Shown one piece after another: positions 40,412 to 52,380 of a DNA stretch of 64,000 nt. The translations under genes and the position numbers were made by a program. The notes beneath the pieces were generated by a model that had not been told where the DNA came from, ran no database searches, and was given only the letters and a program-made list of their open reading frames with translations. Source of the DNA: Edaphochlamys debaryana (Eukaryota; Chlorophyta; Chlorophyceae; Chlamydomonadales); contig JAEHOE010000091.1 in the NCBI GenBank assembly GCA_016858145.1, positions 372,001-436,000 on the forward strand, written 5' to 3'. How positions within the stretch are numbered: position 1 is the first letter of the stretch; each line of letters begins with the position of its first letter.

Positions 40412-43400
40412 TCAAGGGCCGAACAGAGCGTGGCTTGCTTGCATTGCAGAACGCGCTAGACACTCGGCGCATGCGCACGTGACCGCAGTTAGCCGAGCGC
40501 TGCTGTACACTCGGGCCCTCAGGGCAATGTGTACACTATTAATAATGGTTGTGCGGGCACGCACGTAGAACCATGCGGGCACGCTGCCTGCCCCTCCCAA
40601 CCGCTCACAGGCACGTGCCCCTGGCGTAAGCAGCCGGCGAGACCAGGGACTTGAGCCAAAACTTGCTGGTGAACCTGCGGACGCAGTGGGCGCACACGCA
40701 CGCGTACGGTTCGTGCCGTGCCGTGACTTGACCGGGAATGCACTGCAGCTCCGGGCCGCCTGCAAGCAGCAGGTACAGCAGGCCGCCTAGGCGGGCTGAC
40801 GCACCCCTTGCAGGTGCTTGTAGCGCTGCAGCCTCTGGCCGTTGCGTTCAAGGAGGTCTCCTGCCGAATGTTGTTCAAGGCCTACATTGCACGGAAGGGC
40901 AACAAAGGTTGAGTCACGAGGGCGAGAGGCGGGACGGGATAGGTGCTGGCGCATGCCAGTGCATGGCAGGCTATCTACCGCATACTCACGTGGTCCACAT
41001 CAGGAGAGACCACATAGCCCGCATACGGAACGCAGCTGCAAGAGACCCACGGAAAGCCAATGGTGTAAGCCGTGGGGACAAGTGAAGCGGCTTGCCACAT
41101 GGTCGGAGTGCAACCGCAGGCAGCACTAGATAACTGCAGGCATGCTCACCGTGTGGGAACCTTGGTGTACCTGTACGTGGGGGTGCGGGCAAAATGTGAA
41201 AGGGGTTACCGTGGGAGGACGCGCGAAATAGTGCGACATGCCACCAGCCCATGGATGGCAACATGCGGCAATACTTACAGGCATGTGCCCCTGCCATACG
41301 TCGTCGGAGTAACAATCCTCTTCAGGTCGCCTTTGCTGTTGAAGCTGCGTGCAAGCACGTACGGCCAAGTTACAAGGGAAGGCACGCGTCCGCCAGCTGA
41401 AGTAAGTCAGGCAAATCCCCGCCCCAGCCCCCAGCCCCCAGCCCCCAGCCCCCAGCCCCCAGCCCCCAGCCCCCAGCCCCCAGCCCCCAGCCCCCAGCCC
41501 CCAGCCCCCAGCCCCCAGCCCCCAGCCCCCAGCCCCCAGCCCCCAGCCCCCAGCCCCAGCCCCCAGCCCCCAGCCCCCAGCCCCCAGCCCCCAGCCCCAG
41601 CCCCCAGCCCCCAGCCCCCAGCCCCCAGCCCCCAGCCCCCAGCCCCCAGCCCCCAGCCCCCAGCCCCCAGCCCCCAGCCCCCAGCCCCCATCCCCAAGCC
41701 CCAGCCCCAGCCCCCAGCCCCCAGCCCCAGCCCCCAGCCCCCAGCCCCCAGCCCCCAGCCCCCAGCCCCCAGCCCCCAGCCCCCAGCCCCCAGCCCCCAG
41801 CCCCCAGCCCCCAGCCCCCAGCCCCAGCCCCCAGCCCCCAGCCCCCAGCCCCCTGCAGCCTTCTGCAGCCTTCTGCAGCCTTCTGCAGCCAGAGCAGAGA
41901 GAAAGCACCGGCCAGCTGGAATGGTCAAGCAAGGCCATGTTCCAATCAACCCGCGCCCTGAAAGCCCCAGACGCCCCTCAAGCGCCACCACCGGCGGCGA
42001 GAGCTGCGTGCGCGCGCCTGGTACCCCTTTCTGCATGAGAGGGGCCTGGGCGCCTGCGCTTTTGGAGACAGCGCCGTCGGAGCTGTTGCGGGGTGCCCCG
42101 CCCCACCCCTTGGAGGCGCTGCTCGAGTCTGGCGGTGGGTCTCGCTCGCCTTACTTTAACCCTTTGTCCCTGGCCTGTTCGCTCACTGAATTTGCGGTCG
42201 CAGGCCTCCTACGCCTCTTGAGGCTCTTCCTTGTATTCTCTCCGTTTGCGCGCACAGTTAGTGATAGAGGGTCGCCCGCCGTATCCTGGTATGGCAGGGG
42301 CCTCGTTGCTATCCTTGAGTCCTTATACATGGGACATGCCCACACGCTCACCCCTTGCAGGTTGCGGAGGCCTCGCAGGCCACACGGGCAAGGGCCGCCG
42401 TGCTGTTGTGACCTGTGGTGTTGCTGACCTGGATGGGCAGCGAACACGGGCGCGAATGAAGGCCTCTAAACAAGTTGGCGGGTAAGTTGATGAGGGGCTG
42501 CTGAAAGCGAGTGGAAGGCATGCAGCAGCGAAGGGGTTGCACACGTGCCCGCAGGTGATTGAAGCATCCCAATGCGGGCTCTTACATGGTCCACATCGCT
42601 TTGACTCGAGTATCCAGCCATGCTCGCACACCTGCGGGAGTTAACGGCAGAGGACCGCGCGGCAGATAGTCGTGTCAAGTCGAGAAGCCAACTTCAGCCA
42701 CTCCAGCCAGTGTGCTCCAGCAGGCTAGCGGTACCCACTAACAAACTCACGCCGTAGGGATCTTGGTGTATCTGTATGTGGCAAGGATGGAGCGAGGGAA
42801 ACAGAGGCTTCAGTAGTGGCTAGCTCCGATAAAGCTTTGCCGTGCCACGATGGCTACAGAAGGAACAAGGCCAATCAATTCTATCTTTTACTTACAGGCA
42901 CTTCCCCCTCGCATAGGCGGTCGGAGTGACGAGGCTCTTGAGGTCACCCGTGCTGGTGAAACTAAGGGCAAGGCCGAAAGCAACAACGCAGGTGCACTCC
43001 TGTATGTTACAAGAAGGGGGCCAAGTTCACAACCAGTCCACATGATTGCTCACCCCTTGCAGGTTACGGAGGCCTCGCAGGCCACACGGGCAAGGGCCGT
43101 AGTGCTGTTGTGACCTGTGGTGTCGCCAACCTGGACATGCGTACAGAGGACATCGGCATGCAGGTGTGACAGCAGCTTGGCGGGGAGGTTAGGAGGGCGA
43201 GCATGCAGCGGCGGATGGATGGATGTAATGGATGGTAGGTGTAAGTGCGCCCCTGCCGCGTGAAGCGCCCCTCCTGCATTGAAGAAAACTCACATGGTCC
43301 ACGTCGCTTTGGCTCACGTAACCAGCCATAGCCGTACACCTGGGCGTTGCAGAGGATGAAAAGCAGCGATTGCTTATGTATGGCCGCCTGCAGCGGGTGC

Positions 43401-46400
43401 CCACTCGTGCCCTACACGTCTCGCCGTGCTTTGACGCTGCAGCGTCAGCTGGCATGCATGGGAGTAGCGAACAAGTTGACACACTCACGGCGTGGGGACC
43501 TTGATGTACCTGAAGGAAGGCAAGGATTATGTGGTTAGTGAGGTCATGGCACAGCAGCCGTGGTGGCGTCATGAGCACGCAGCAATCGCGCCCCCCCTCA
43601 CAGGCACACGCCGTGCGCGTAGAATGTGGGGGTGACGGTGGTCTTGAGCACACCGCGGCTGTTAAACCTGCGCAAACAAGTGGCAGTTTTAACTCAAGGC
43701 GCCTGCGTATTGCATGCGTCCTAAAAGCACCGAAACACAGCCTTCTCACCCTTTGCAGGAGTAGTAAGCCTCGCACGCGGTGCGCGCCAAGGCCGCCGTG
43801 CTTCTGTTGCCCGCATCATTGCCCAGCTGTGGCGATTGATCGGGACGTGAGCTGGTCTAGCGGGTACGTGCTACGTGCGTGGGGCTAGTGGGGCTGAGCC
43901 TGGGCGCGCGGCCGGGCCCCATACCCGGTGCCGGCGGCAGAGGCGCTCCCGTGCGTGGGTGGTCGCACGCAGAGCAAGACATTACGCCCCGGCACGCCGG
44001 GGGCGTCCCAGCACGCAGACAAGCGTTCCCTCCCGGCTCTCACGTGGTCGTAGTCGCTTTTCTTAGAGTAGCCGGCCATGTCCGCACACCTGAACGCCGC
44101 AAGACGCAATCAAGCAAGTACCGGTAAGACGGGCATTGGGGTAACGCCCTAGAGGTGAGACACACAGGCGAGCCCGCTTACACCGTGGGGAGCTTGGTGT
44201 AGCTGCGTGCGGACGCCACCGTAAAGAGGGCGTGAGGGCGAAGGAGTTATGAATTAGTACGCTTGCTTTGATGCGGACACCAACTCACCAGCTTTGCAAA
44301 CATGGCTATATATGGGCGAGCTCCCGAGCCCCCCGACGAAGCCTTGTCAACGGCAGGCCCCTGCTTCTGGGAACTTCCCAGGCTTGAAGCCCCATCTAAC
44401 ACAAACTCTCGAGCTACTCACAAGCACATGCCGCGAGCATACTTGGCGGGAGCCATGCTTCCGCTTTTGTAGTAGCCCCAGCTGTTGACGCTGCCGTCGT
44501 GGAGGGTGAGGTGAGGCAAGCAAACTGCCGCTCAGATGCATGGTTGCCTTGGGACGGAGCAGGCATGCGCAAAAGCTAGCAGAACCTTGCGCCGCATACA
44601 GGGACTTGCTACCTAGCTCACCCTAGGCAGTTGGGGTCCGCGTCACAGCTCGCGGCGGCTGCCGTGGCAGAGTCCATTTTGCCGATGTCACCTCCGACCT
44701 GCCGGCGGGCGCATGGCGGGACGTTTCCTGCATGGCCCTCAAAGGCATCCCGCATGCAAAAACAGCTACCGCTACCGCTGCGCCCACTACAGAAGGCCCA
44801 TCGCCAATCCCCTCCCCCCATTAGCTGACCACTCCCCCTACCCCTGCGCACCCGGTCGATATCGGACTGGACCGAGTAGCCAGCAATGGCCTTGCATCTG
44901 CATGCAAGATGAGCGTGTACGTAGCAACGGAAGTCGACACGTACGCACAGAGCTAAGCGAGCATAGAGTCGCACACAGCTAGGCGTGTGGCGCACGGCCT
45001 CACGTGGTGGGAACTTTCGTGTACCTGCGGCAGGAAAGCGGAGCGCGCTGGCTTGGTTGGTTGCGGTTTATCGGGACTAGCGAGGCCTCAAAGCCAGTAG
45101 CTACGTACGTGCCAGTAGCGCGTTTCCAGCAATGCAGCAAGAGACCCAAGCCCGACTCACAGGCACATGTTGGTCCTGGAGGCTGGCGGCGATAAGACGG
45201 ATTTGGCGCATCCCCAGTTGTTGAAACTGCGCGGGAATTGCAAGGAACGGTTGGAAACGCACAACGGAGCCGGACGGCATTTTTGACAAAGCTCAGCAGT
45301 TGACTCCCTACGGCAGGCGGCGCACCCGCGCTCACCCCTTGCAGTTGACGTCGCCCTCACAAGCCGCAAACCCCGCAGCCGAAGTGCCTTTGCAGGGGCC
45401 AATGTCATCCCAGATCTGGGGCGCGTAGAGCGGGCGGACGTAGAGGCATTGGTAGGTGGTGCAACATTTGGCGGCTAGAGATCCCATGCGCACTCATGCT
45501 GCCAAGCAAAACGACTATATGTGTTGTTGCTGCACAGCGCTGACGATGGCTCACGTGGTCCGTGTCTTGCGTGAACGTGTAGCCCGAGAACACCGGGCAG
45601 CTGGTGAGGGGAGCGAGCGAGGGCACGGCGAGACGTCAGGGAGCAAGGGCGGCGTAGGATTCAGCATTCATGCGCGATCAGCAAGGTGCACGCACGGCAC
45701 GTACTGTTAACGAATGCCCCATGTACCCCATGCATATGCCAGCCAGCTGATGAGCCAAGACTTATCTACTCACGCGGAAGGGATCTTCGTGTATCTGCAC
45801 GTGTGGGGTGAAGGGATGCGTGTATGTGGGGGCGGGGGGTTTCCAGGTTGCTAGAGCGGGAAGCGGTTGGTGAACGCGGTCAATCCGTAGCCTCGGCGGC
45901 GCATGTTATCAGCGGGAGTGGTGCAAGCAAGGCATGCTAGACACTTACAGGCACATGGTGAACCGGAACTCGCCAGGGATGACGGACCACTTCGTGTAAC
46001 CCCAGTTGTTAAACCTGTCAAAAAAGCAAACTGTCCTTTTCACCACGCTGAGCCTGTTCCGGAAATTGCACGTGTACATATCCGCAGATGCAAGAACGGA
46101 CACGGCGGATGCCTCACAAGACCCCCATCCACCCCCGGCCGGCCCCCGTGCGCACCCCTTGCAGTTAGGATTCGTGCTGCAGGCCGCCGCGGCGGCGTCC
46201 GTAGTTGGATACGTTTGGGTTACAAGATCGGCTCCGATCTGCGTGGCAAGGTTGCGGTCCGTCTGGGGGGTGCGGGAAGGGACGTACGCACAACCGGGGC
46301 ACTGCCCGCCCCTTGCGTTCGTCCAACCACCTAAACCCGATGCATTGCCGAGGCTCACTTTGTCGGTATCCGCTTGCGATGAGTAGTAGTTGTACTGCCG

Positions 46401-49400
46401 GCACCTGCAGGCACAACAAGCAGCGCGAGTCCCATGATCCCCGCTTGACAACGCCATCCACGTATCAGCCCGCACGGACAGCCATCCTTGGAGCTTACAC
46501 GGTTGGGATCTTGGTGTAACTGTGGCGGCAGATACAGCAGGGAGGCGGAACGGCGGATTATGCGTGACACAGTAAGAATTTCCCGCCGCGCACACGTGCT
46601 TGAGTTTACATACAGCTCATAAGTCGCTCGCCTGCCTGGGGCTGGCCGCGCACCCACGCACCCAGCGCACGCACTCACAGGCACACACCCCTCCGGACCA
46701 CGGCGGGACTTGTAGTGGTCTTCCAGTAGCCCAAATTGTTGAAGCTGCACGGCGGAGTTGCACAGCGGTTTCGATCAGTTGGGGCCGTCAAGATGTGCGA
46801 GCAAACAACCAGCTGGTGCCACGTGCATGGGTCCAGCCCCCGAGCGGTGCGGGTGCGCGCGCGTGCACGCACCCTACGCATAAGGGGTCCGCCGTACAGG
46901 CCGAGTTCGCTTCGTCCGACGTGCCCTTAGCACCCCGGTCATCAAAAATCTGCCGCGGGAGCACGGATTGTTAGGAGGATAGATTGCCCGCCCCTGAACC
47001 CCGCCCTGACCAAGTGCCTTTCAATCACGCCCCATGGCGCGGTGCACTCAATCCTCACTATCCCCTCACATGGTCATAATCAACTTGTACCGTGTAGCCG
47101 AAGTAGCTCTTGCAGCTGTGCGAGCAAGCGACCACAGAAGCAACGGTCAGGCGCCCTACGGCCGGTGGGCACTTCCGTCATATCATTTGCAGTGCACTTA
47201 CTGAGTAGGGATCTTGGTGTATCTGCACGGGAGTTGGCCAGGCACGGGGATTGGTAGCGTAAGCACACCGCAGCAGCCGGCCGGTGCTAGCTGCACGCCC
47301 CTGCCCCCGCCCTCGCTCTCGGCAGCCTGTTTGTTCGTTTGTCGCTGCACAGCCCTTCAAACATTGGCGCACTCACAGCGCTATGCCGACAGACGTTTGT
47401 ATAGGCCAAATAACCCTCCTGGTCCACCCGGCACTGTTGAAGCTGCAAGCGGATCGAGGCAGCAGGACGTACGGCCGGCCGGCAGGGCTCAGTTGATATC
47501 ACGTACGTATGCAATTACTTGCGCTCGCTCCAGCTAGCATAGTTGAGGGCGTTTGCGTGCAGGCACACGTACCCCAGGCAGCTTGTGTCCGCATCGCATG
47601 CGGCAGCGGCAGCCTGTACACTCGAATACTGGAAGATGCCGTCACCAAACTGCGCGCAGGTAGGGTCATGCGTGCACGCTCGGTTTTACATGTCCACAAG
47701 CTCGGTATGTGGAACTGCTCTTGAAATGCCCAGCAGACGGATGCTGGCGGCGTGCCACGTACACGCGCACGCATGCATGTAGGGATCCTCGCTTACGTGG
47801 TCGACATCATTCTGAAACGCATAGCCGGGAACGGGGATGAACCTGCGCGTGCGTGGCGTGCCGACAGGGAAGGCCATTATGACACGTACAGAGGTGTGTG
47901 GTAGGGAGGAACCCTGCCATTACGTATGTGCTTGCTGCATCGCCCCGGCGTTCCTGCCCCCTAACCCCGCTACTGCCCCCCATGCATGCTTGGCAGTCTT
48001 GCTCGAGGCCGCCCCCAGGCCCTCCGCTTGCTTACTGAGCGCTCAGCCTGGTGTACCTGCGCACACAGGCACGCAGGCATGGCAGGACAGTCGGACGGAA
48101 ACGTACGTTGTAAGAGCTCGCTCATTGATCTTGCTTGCGAGGCTTCTACATACTCAGAAACTAGCTAGGGGCCCATGCATCGAGTGCGTGCCCGTCTGTA
48201 ACAGCAGCATCATCATCTGAAACAAATGTCGGGCCGCGTATTGCTGACAGTATTCCATGCGGCTAGCCCTTGCTGTCTGTCGCGTTCTGCACACAGTCCA
48301 TGCGGAACGCTCTTGCACTCACAGGCACACGCCCTTGAAAGGGATGGTGGGACCCACTGAAGTCTTGTACCAGCCCAGCGAGTTGAACCTGCGGGCACAA
48401 GCAAGGCATGTTGGGCAACCGGCCGCAGGCCACCAAGCAAAGCAACACAGTGCAGGTCTATAAAAAAACATGTGCAAAGGCAATCCAGCGCACCCTCTGC
48501 AGTTGGGGTCGTGTCTGCAGGCTTCGGCAGCGCTAACTTGCGAGTCCGCCCGAGCAATGTCATCGAAGAACTGCAGTCAAGCATTGGAGGGGTGCAAGGA
48601 CGGAGGGCCCAGTCTAGTGCCAAACCCGAACTCGCCCAGTACAGTGCCAAACCCGAACTACCCGAACTCCTGCCTGCTGCCCCGCACGTAGGGCCCGGCA
48701 TCGATCCCCCCACGGCTGGCGCCCCCCGCCCCTGCTGCCAGAATGCCAAGCAGTGCTTGCTTGCGCACCCCTGCCTCGCTCGCCCCTCCCGTACTTACGT
48801 GGTCTGTGTCTCTCTGAACCGTGAACCCCTCCCATTCGTACGAATCGCATCTGCATGAGTCAGCACGCAATCAGAATGCACGTTAGCCAGCACCATTGGC
48901 AGCAGGGCGAAGCGTAATGGCTGGGCACGGCTGGGCCGCCGCCGGGCACACGGGAAGCAGCGGGTTGGGGGCGGCGGATCCGGAGACGGCGGGACATGCT
49001 GCTAAATCTGGCTCTGGTGTGCATTGAGGCAAGACGAGCGGACGGCCCATCAAGAATGAGGCCAGCAATTGCTTGTCGGGGCTACGATACGAGCGAGAGC
49101 GAGCCACTGTCTCGCACGCTGCCGCCCACACGACAGATCCAGAGCGCGCGCCCTCCTGCAAGCGCCTCACAGCCCCGCTTCCCGCTCCGCAGATGGCGTC
49201 CTTGGCGCATAATGTCGCGTCAAGGCATACCTCTAACGGCATACCTACCCGGCAAAGATTCGCATGGCCCTGACCGCGTTGAGTCGGCCCTGCGCGCAAC
49301 GCCGGCACAGCTTAGTATCTATGTACAAAGCACGCGACTACAGCATACGGTAGGCGGGCGGTGCAAGCAGCAGCAGCAGCAGCAGCAGCAGCAAAGCCGA

Positions 49401-52380
49401 TCCATCCATGCACCCTCCCAGCCAGCCAGCAGCCACGCACCCCTGTAATGCACTGTGATGTGCCCGGCGGGAGGACGTCGACCGTACTCAGGATCGCGTC
49501 CTTAACCTGCGCCGCCGTAGCACCGGGCCAGAAAGCCCACAGGAGCGCGGCCGTACCTAGATGCAGGCAATCAAGGGACTAAAGGGTCGGCAGCGCAAGC
49601 AGAAGTCGCTCTTTGCCTATCCTGAAGCACTTACCGGTGACCTGCGTGGGCAGCGGGAACGAAGGAGTCAGAACAAGCCACGATGTGAATGAAGGAAGGC
49701 GGTATTAGGTCGGACCCACGCGCACTCACCATGGGGGTTGCCTGGCTGGTGCCGGACATTGAGCCGTACATATCTGTGGGGATTGTAGAGAGGACGTTGA
49801 CCCCCGGCGCAAAGAGGTGCACATGACCGGTGCCGTAGTTGGAGAACCAGGCCTTGTTGTCGCTGTCGTCCACAGCGCCCACGGTGATGACGCCGGGCAA
49901 CATGCTTCCTCCTGGGAACACTTTGTCGACGTCAAGATTGAGGTTGTAGTTGCCTGTGTGGAAGGTGCGGAAGGTGGGGTGAAATTCGTGAGAAGGAGTT
50001 GGGGAAATGTATGGGCGAGGCCGCTTGCTTGGGCGAAGGCCCGGGGAGCCGCCGCAAGCGAGCACGACACCAGCCCACCCGGGACGGACTGAGCAGGCAA
50101 CAGCATGTATGCATGCAGCGTGTTTGTCACGTGTCCATCCGACGTTACGTACCGGCAGCAACGATCAGGAGGTGGCCAGCATCTGAACTGAGCTTCATTT
50201 CGTCCTCCAGGGCCTTAGAGGTCCCGTTGCCGCTCCAGGAGTGTGAGCTAATCTTGGCGCCTTGGTCGCGACACCACTTGATGCACTGCATCCGTACGTA
50301 CGTGCAGGCGTGCGCGCCAAGCCGTGTGGCAACAAGAGGGGCATCCGCTTTACTCCTCGGCCCAAGCAATGGATGTACCGGTACGACGTTCAATGCAACG
50401 TGTCAGTCAGTGTGCCGTACGTGCCGTACGTGCTTGCACCTAGCCCCAGCCAGGGGCGGGTCCAGGTTAAGGCTAATAAGGAGGGCAAAGAGCACGCACA
50501 GCCGCAGGGACAGGGTGCACTGGCATGGGGGTGGCCGGTGCAGGGTGAGGACTGGGCTCTTCTTGGAGGTTGAGCAGGCCGGGGCTACGGCCGCCGGATG
50601 GAAGTGGCTTGGTTGTGATGGTCCACACGGTGACTGGGCGGCTGTTGGAAAGCTGCGGGCCCGGGCTTGCTAGAGGCTGGCAGTCAGGTATAGATGCACG
50701 CGGAAGCGCATTTCTGGTCCGGGTGTGTCGGTGCATGTTCTGTAAGGTTGTTTCCTGCTCCCTGCGTGCTAGCTTGGCGGGAGGTGTTGCTATGCTGTCA
50801 TGTAACATCTGCATCTGTAGTACAGGGGCGGGGGCTAAAGCTGTGGGATCTCAAATGAGGATGAAGGCCTCTTGGTTGTTGTAACAAGAGTTTAGTCTTT
50901 GCAGTTGGGTTTGGGTGGTTTTGGCTTGGCAGGCAGCTGTTTGACATCTTGCACGGAATGATCTCACCAGGCCTAGGCGGACGTGTGTGCGTGCGTGCGT
51001 ACAAGTGTCCTTGGGCCGCCCTGGGACCCACCCGAATGGCGTTGGCGACCGTCCCATTCCCAGTGTAGTCCAGGAACTTGCAAGCATAGAGCTTAAGCTT
51101 CCAAGCAATGCCAGTCACGCCTTGGTTGTTGTTGCCAATTGCACCCACAATGCCTGCGAGGTAAACAGCAAGCTCAGCAGCAGGAGTGCCACCCTCAGCG
51201 GCTCGTGCGGCCACGTATGCATTCCACCTGCTGTTGCAGCACATCCAACCTTGACCGTCCAACCCGTCCCTCCTCACCCGCTGTGTGGGTCCCGTGGTTG
51301 TTGTCATCACCTGCACGCACACAGCGGAAACCATTCAGGGGGCGGCTTCTTTGCCTCAGCACGCCTCAGCTCCCTTTGCGTTCCTGGCTATTATTGGCGC
51401 GGGGTTCGGGGCTAGACTACTGGACGGCCTGCTGCGTAACCTTTGCCATGGTCCGTCTCACTCACTGTCACGCAGATATGAGTCTGTGATGGCGTTGTAG
51501 GTCCTTAGGAGGTCATACCCCCAGAGGAAGGCACCAAAGTTAACATCCAGGTCGACATGGCTTGCCTGGACACCCGAGTCGACCATGCAGACTGCGGGGT
51601 CCACGTTCGACCTGTGCAGGGAAGCACTCATACGCGCCTGTCACAGCAGAGTGATGGAGTGAGGGCGCGGATGCACTCGCTTACGCAAGGAGCGCACGGC
51701 GGCTAGGATTGCATGGCTAGGAGTACACTCAGGGTAGGCAGGTTGGTTCGTTATCCGGCCCACCCCAAGCGCATGGGTAGCAGCAGGCTCGTGCGTGGGG
51801 CAACATTCTAAAACCGCAGTTCCCTGATTCCTCGGGGCCCGCACCCAACTCACGCTGAGCTCCCCGTAATGATGTCCCACACTCGGTCCGCGCCGATCTG
51901 CTGCATGTGGTTTTGCTGGCGAGACACGTAGTAGACATCGTTGGGAGTAGTCACGGCTGTCTGGACAATCCAGTTGGGCTCGGCATCGAAACCTGACCGA
52001 AGCGGCACCGCACAATAGTGTTTGCAGCATTGCAACCCCGCCTGCCTCCACCCCCCCTGCGCGTACGTACCTTTGTCCTTAAACTCCGATAGAGCTTGAT
52101 GTATCTCGGGTCCGTAGGAGCCCGCAAACTTGCCACGGAGCTTGTTTGGACGCCGAGCGGTGTCGGCAACAGGCTTCGCCTCGTGCCATCCCCCTGCGCC
52201 CACTTTCCGCAGGTTGGCCACGTCCACACCCAGTGCTTCGAGGGCGGCCTTGTGGTGAGCGCCCATGGCCACAGGCTCATCCTGCCCAGCGCTGCTGCTC
52301 GATGCCGCTGTGGCGGAGCCGGGGTTGGTGGAGCCGGCATCCCGTGGGCGCACCAGGAAGCCGTCAAACTGAGCACTGAC
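40412..52380 (-). CDS. Secreted subtilisin-like serine protease (S8) with ten C-terminal PAN/apple-like repeats
   Basis: Threaded on the minus strand. The propeptide exon (52071-52380) starts VSAQFDGFLVRPRDAG. The catalytic exons run 51992 to 49441 and contain Asp in MVDSGVQ, His in DDNNHGTHTAG and Ser in SGTSQATPMV, so the triad is complete. After VTGTAALLWAFWPGATAAQV and KDAILSTVD, ten repeats follow from about 48860 to 40540, each in four short exons. The last repeat runs into a frame ending in TGA at 40412, next to the LINE end. The signal peptide exon upstream of 52380 was not found. Likely role: extracellular proteolysis, with the repeats binding matrix. Family-wide, S8 enzymes cleave peptide bonds by Ser-His-Asp catalysis; substrate unknown. 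Confidence 0.8.
40540..48860 (-). repeat. Ten PAN/apple-like protein repeats, each of four small exons
   Basis: Order on the minus strand (start to end): 48860-48030, 47850-47200, 47130-46500, 46410-45775, 45610-45000, 44910-44175, 44090-43490, 43340-42750, 42630-41150, 41040-40540. Exon a: C-x-x-x-AGYxxQSDVDHV. Exon b: Ala-rich, ending ACEASVTCKG. Exon c: FNNWGYxKxxxxPxxxRxxMC. Exon d: LxYTKIPT. Examples are CPVFSGYTFTQDTDHV (45.6 kb), SFNNLGYWKTTTSPAVV (46.7 kb) and YTKIPTV (46.5 kb). The last exon d is degenerate (FYVRARTT). Exact ends are approximate. Confidence 0.8.
41419..41854 (+). repeat. Heptamer minisatellite (CCCAGCC)n, about 60 copies
   Basis: Near-perfect tandem CAGCCCC heptamers with occasional 6-mers. 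It lies inside a roughly 1-kb intron of the ninth PAN repeat of the subtilase gene. Uninterrupted frames (PQPPAPS / GWGLGAG) on both strands are a consequence of the repeat. Confidence 0.95.
49366..49392 (+). repeat. (AGC)9 microsatellite
   Basis: Nine perfect AGC triplets between the last S8 exon and the first PAN-like repeat. They probably lie in an intron. Confidence 0.9.
49441..51992 (-). other. Peptidase S8 catalytic domain exons
   Basis: Exons 51854-51992 (NDVYYVSRQQNHMQQIGADR), 51466-51611 (Asp codon 51578-51580), 51278-51310 (33 nt, His codon 51294-51296), 51032-51153 (GIVGAIGNNNQGVTGIAW), 50153-50285 (oxyanion-side ISSHSWSGNGTSKALE), 49730-49953 (Ser codon 49745-49747), 49635-49641 (7-nt microexon) and 49441-49556. 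Phases agree at the joins checked (the Asp-His-Gly joins and the microexon joins). Most introns are GT-AG. Confidence 0.85.
49635..49641 (-). other. 7-nt microexon in the subtilase
   Basis: Minus-strand GTCACCG is bounded by a CAG acceptor and a GTAAGT donor. Joined to the exons ending ATG (49730) and beginning GTACGGCC (49556), it gives MVTGTAALLW, exactly the conserved sequence after the catalytic Ser. Without it, Val-Thr-Gly would be missing and the frame broken. Confidence 0.7.

Noticed and set aside
41419..41854. Interstitial telomere repeat
   Set aside because: The unit is CCCAGCC; the Chlamydomonas-type telomere is TTTTAGGG. The sequences do not match.
41072..42427. 451-codon plus-strand frame with PQPPAPS repeats and its minus-strand GWGLGAG counterpart
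   Set aside because: Driven by the heptamer array within an intron of the minus-strand subtilase gene. The flanks overlap real minus-strand exons.
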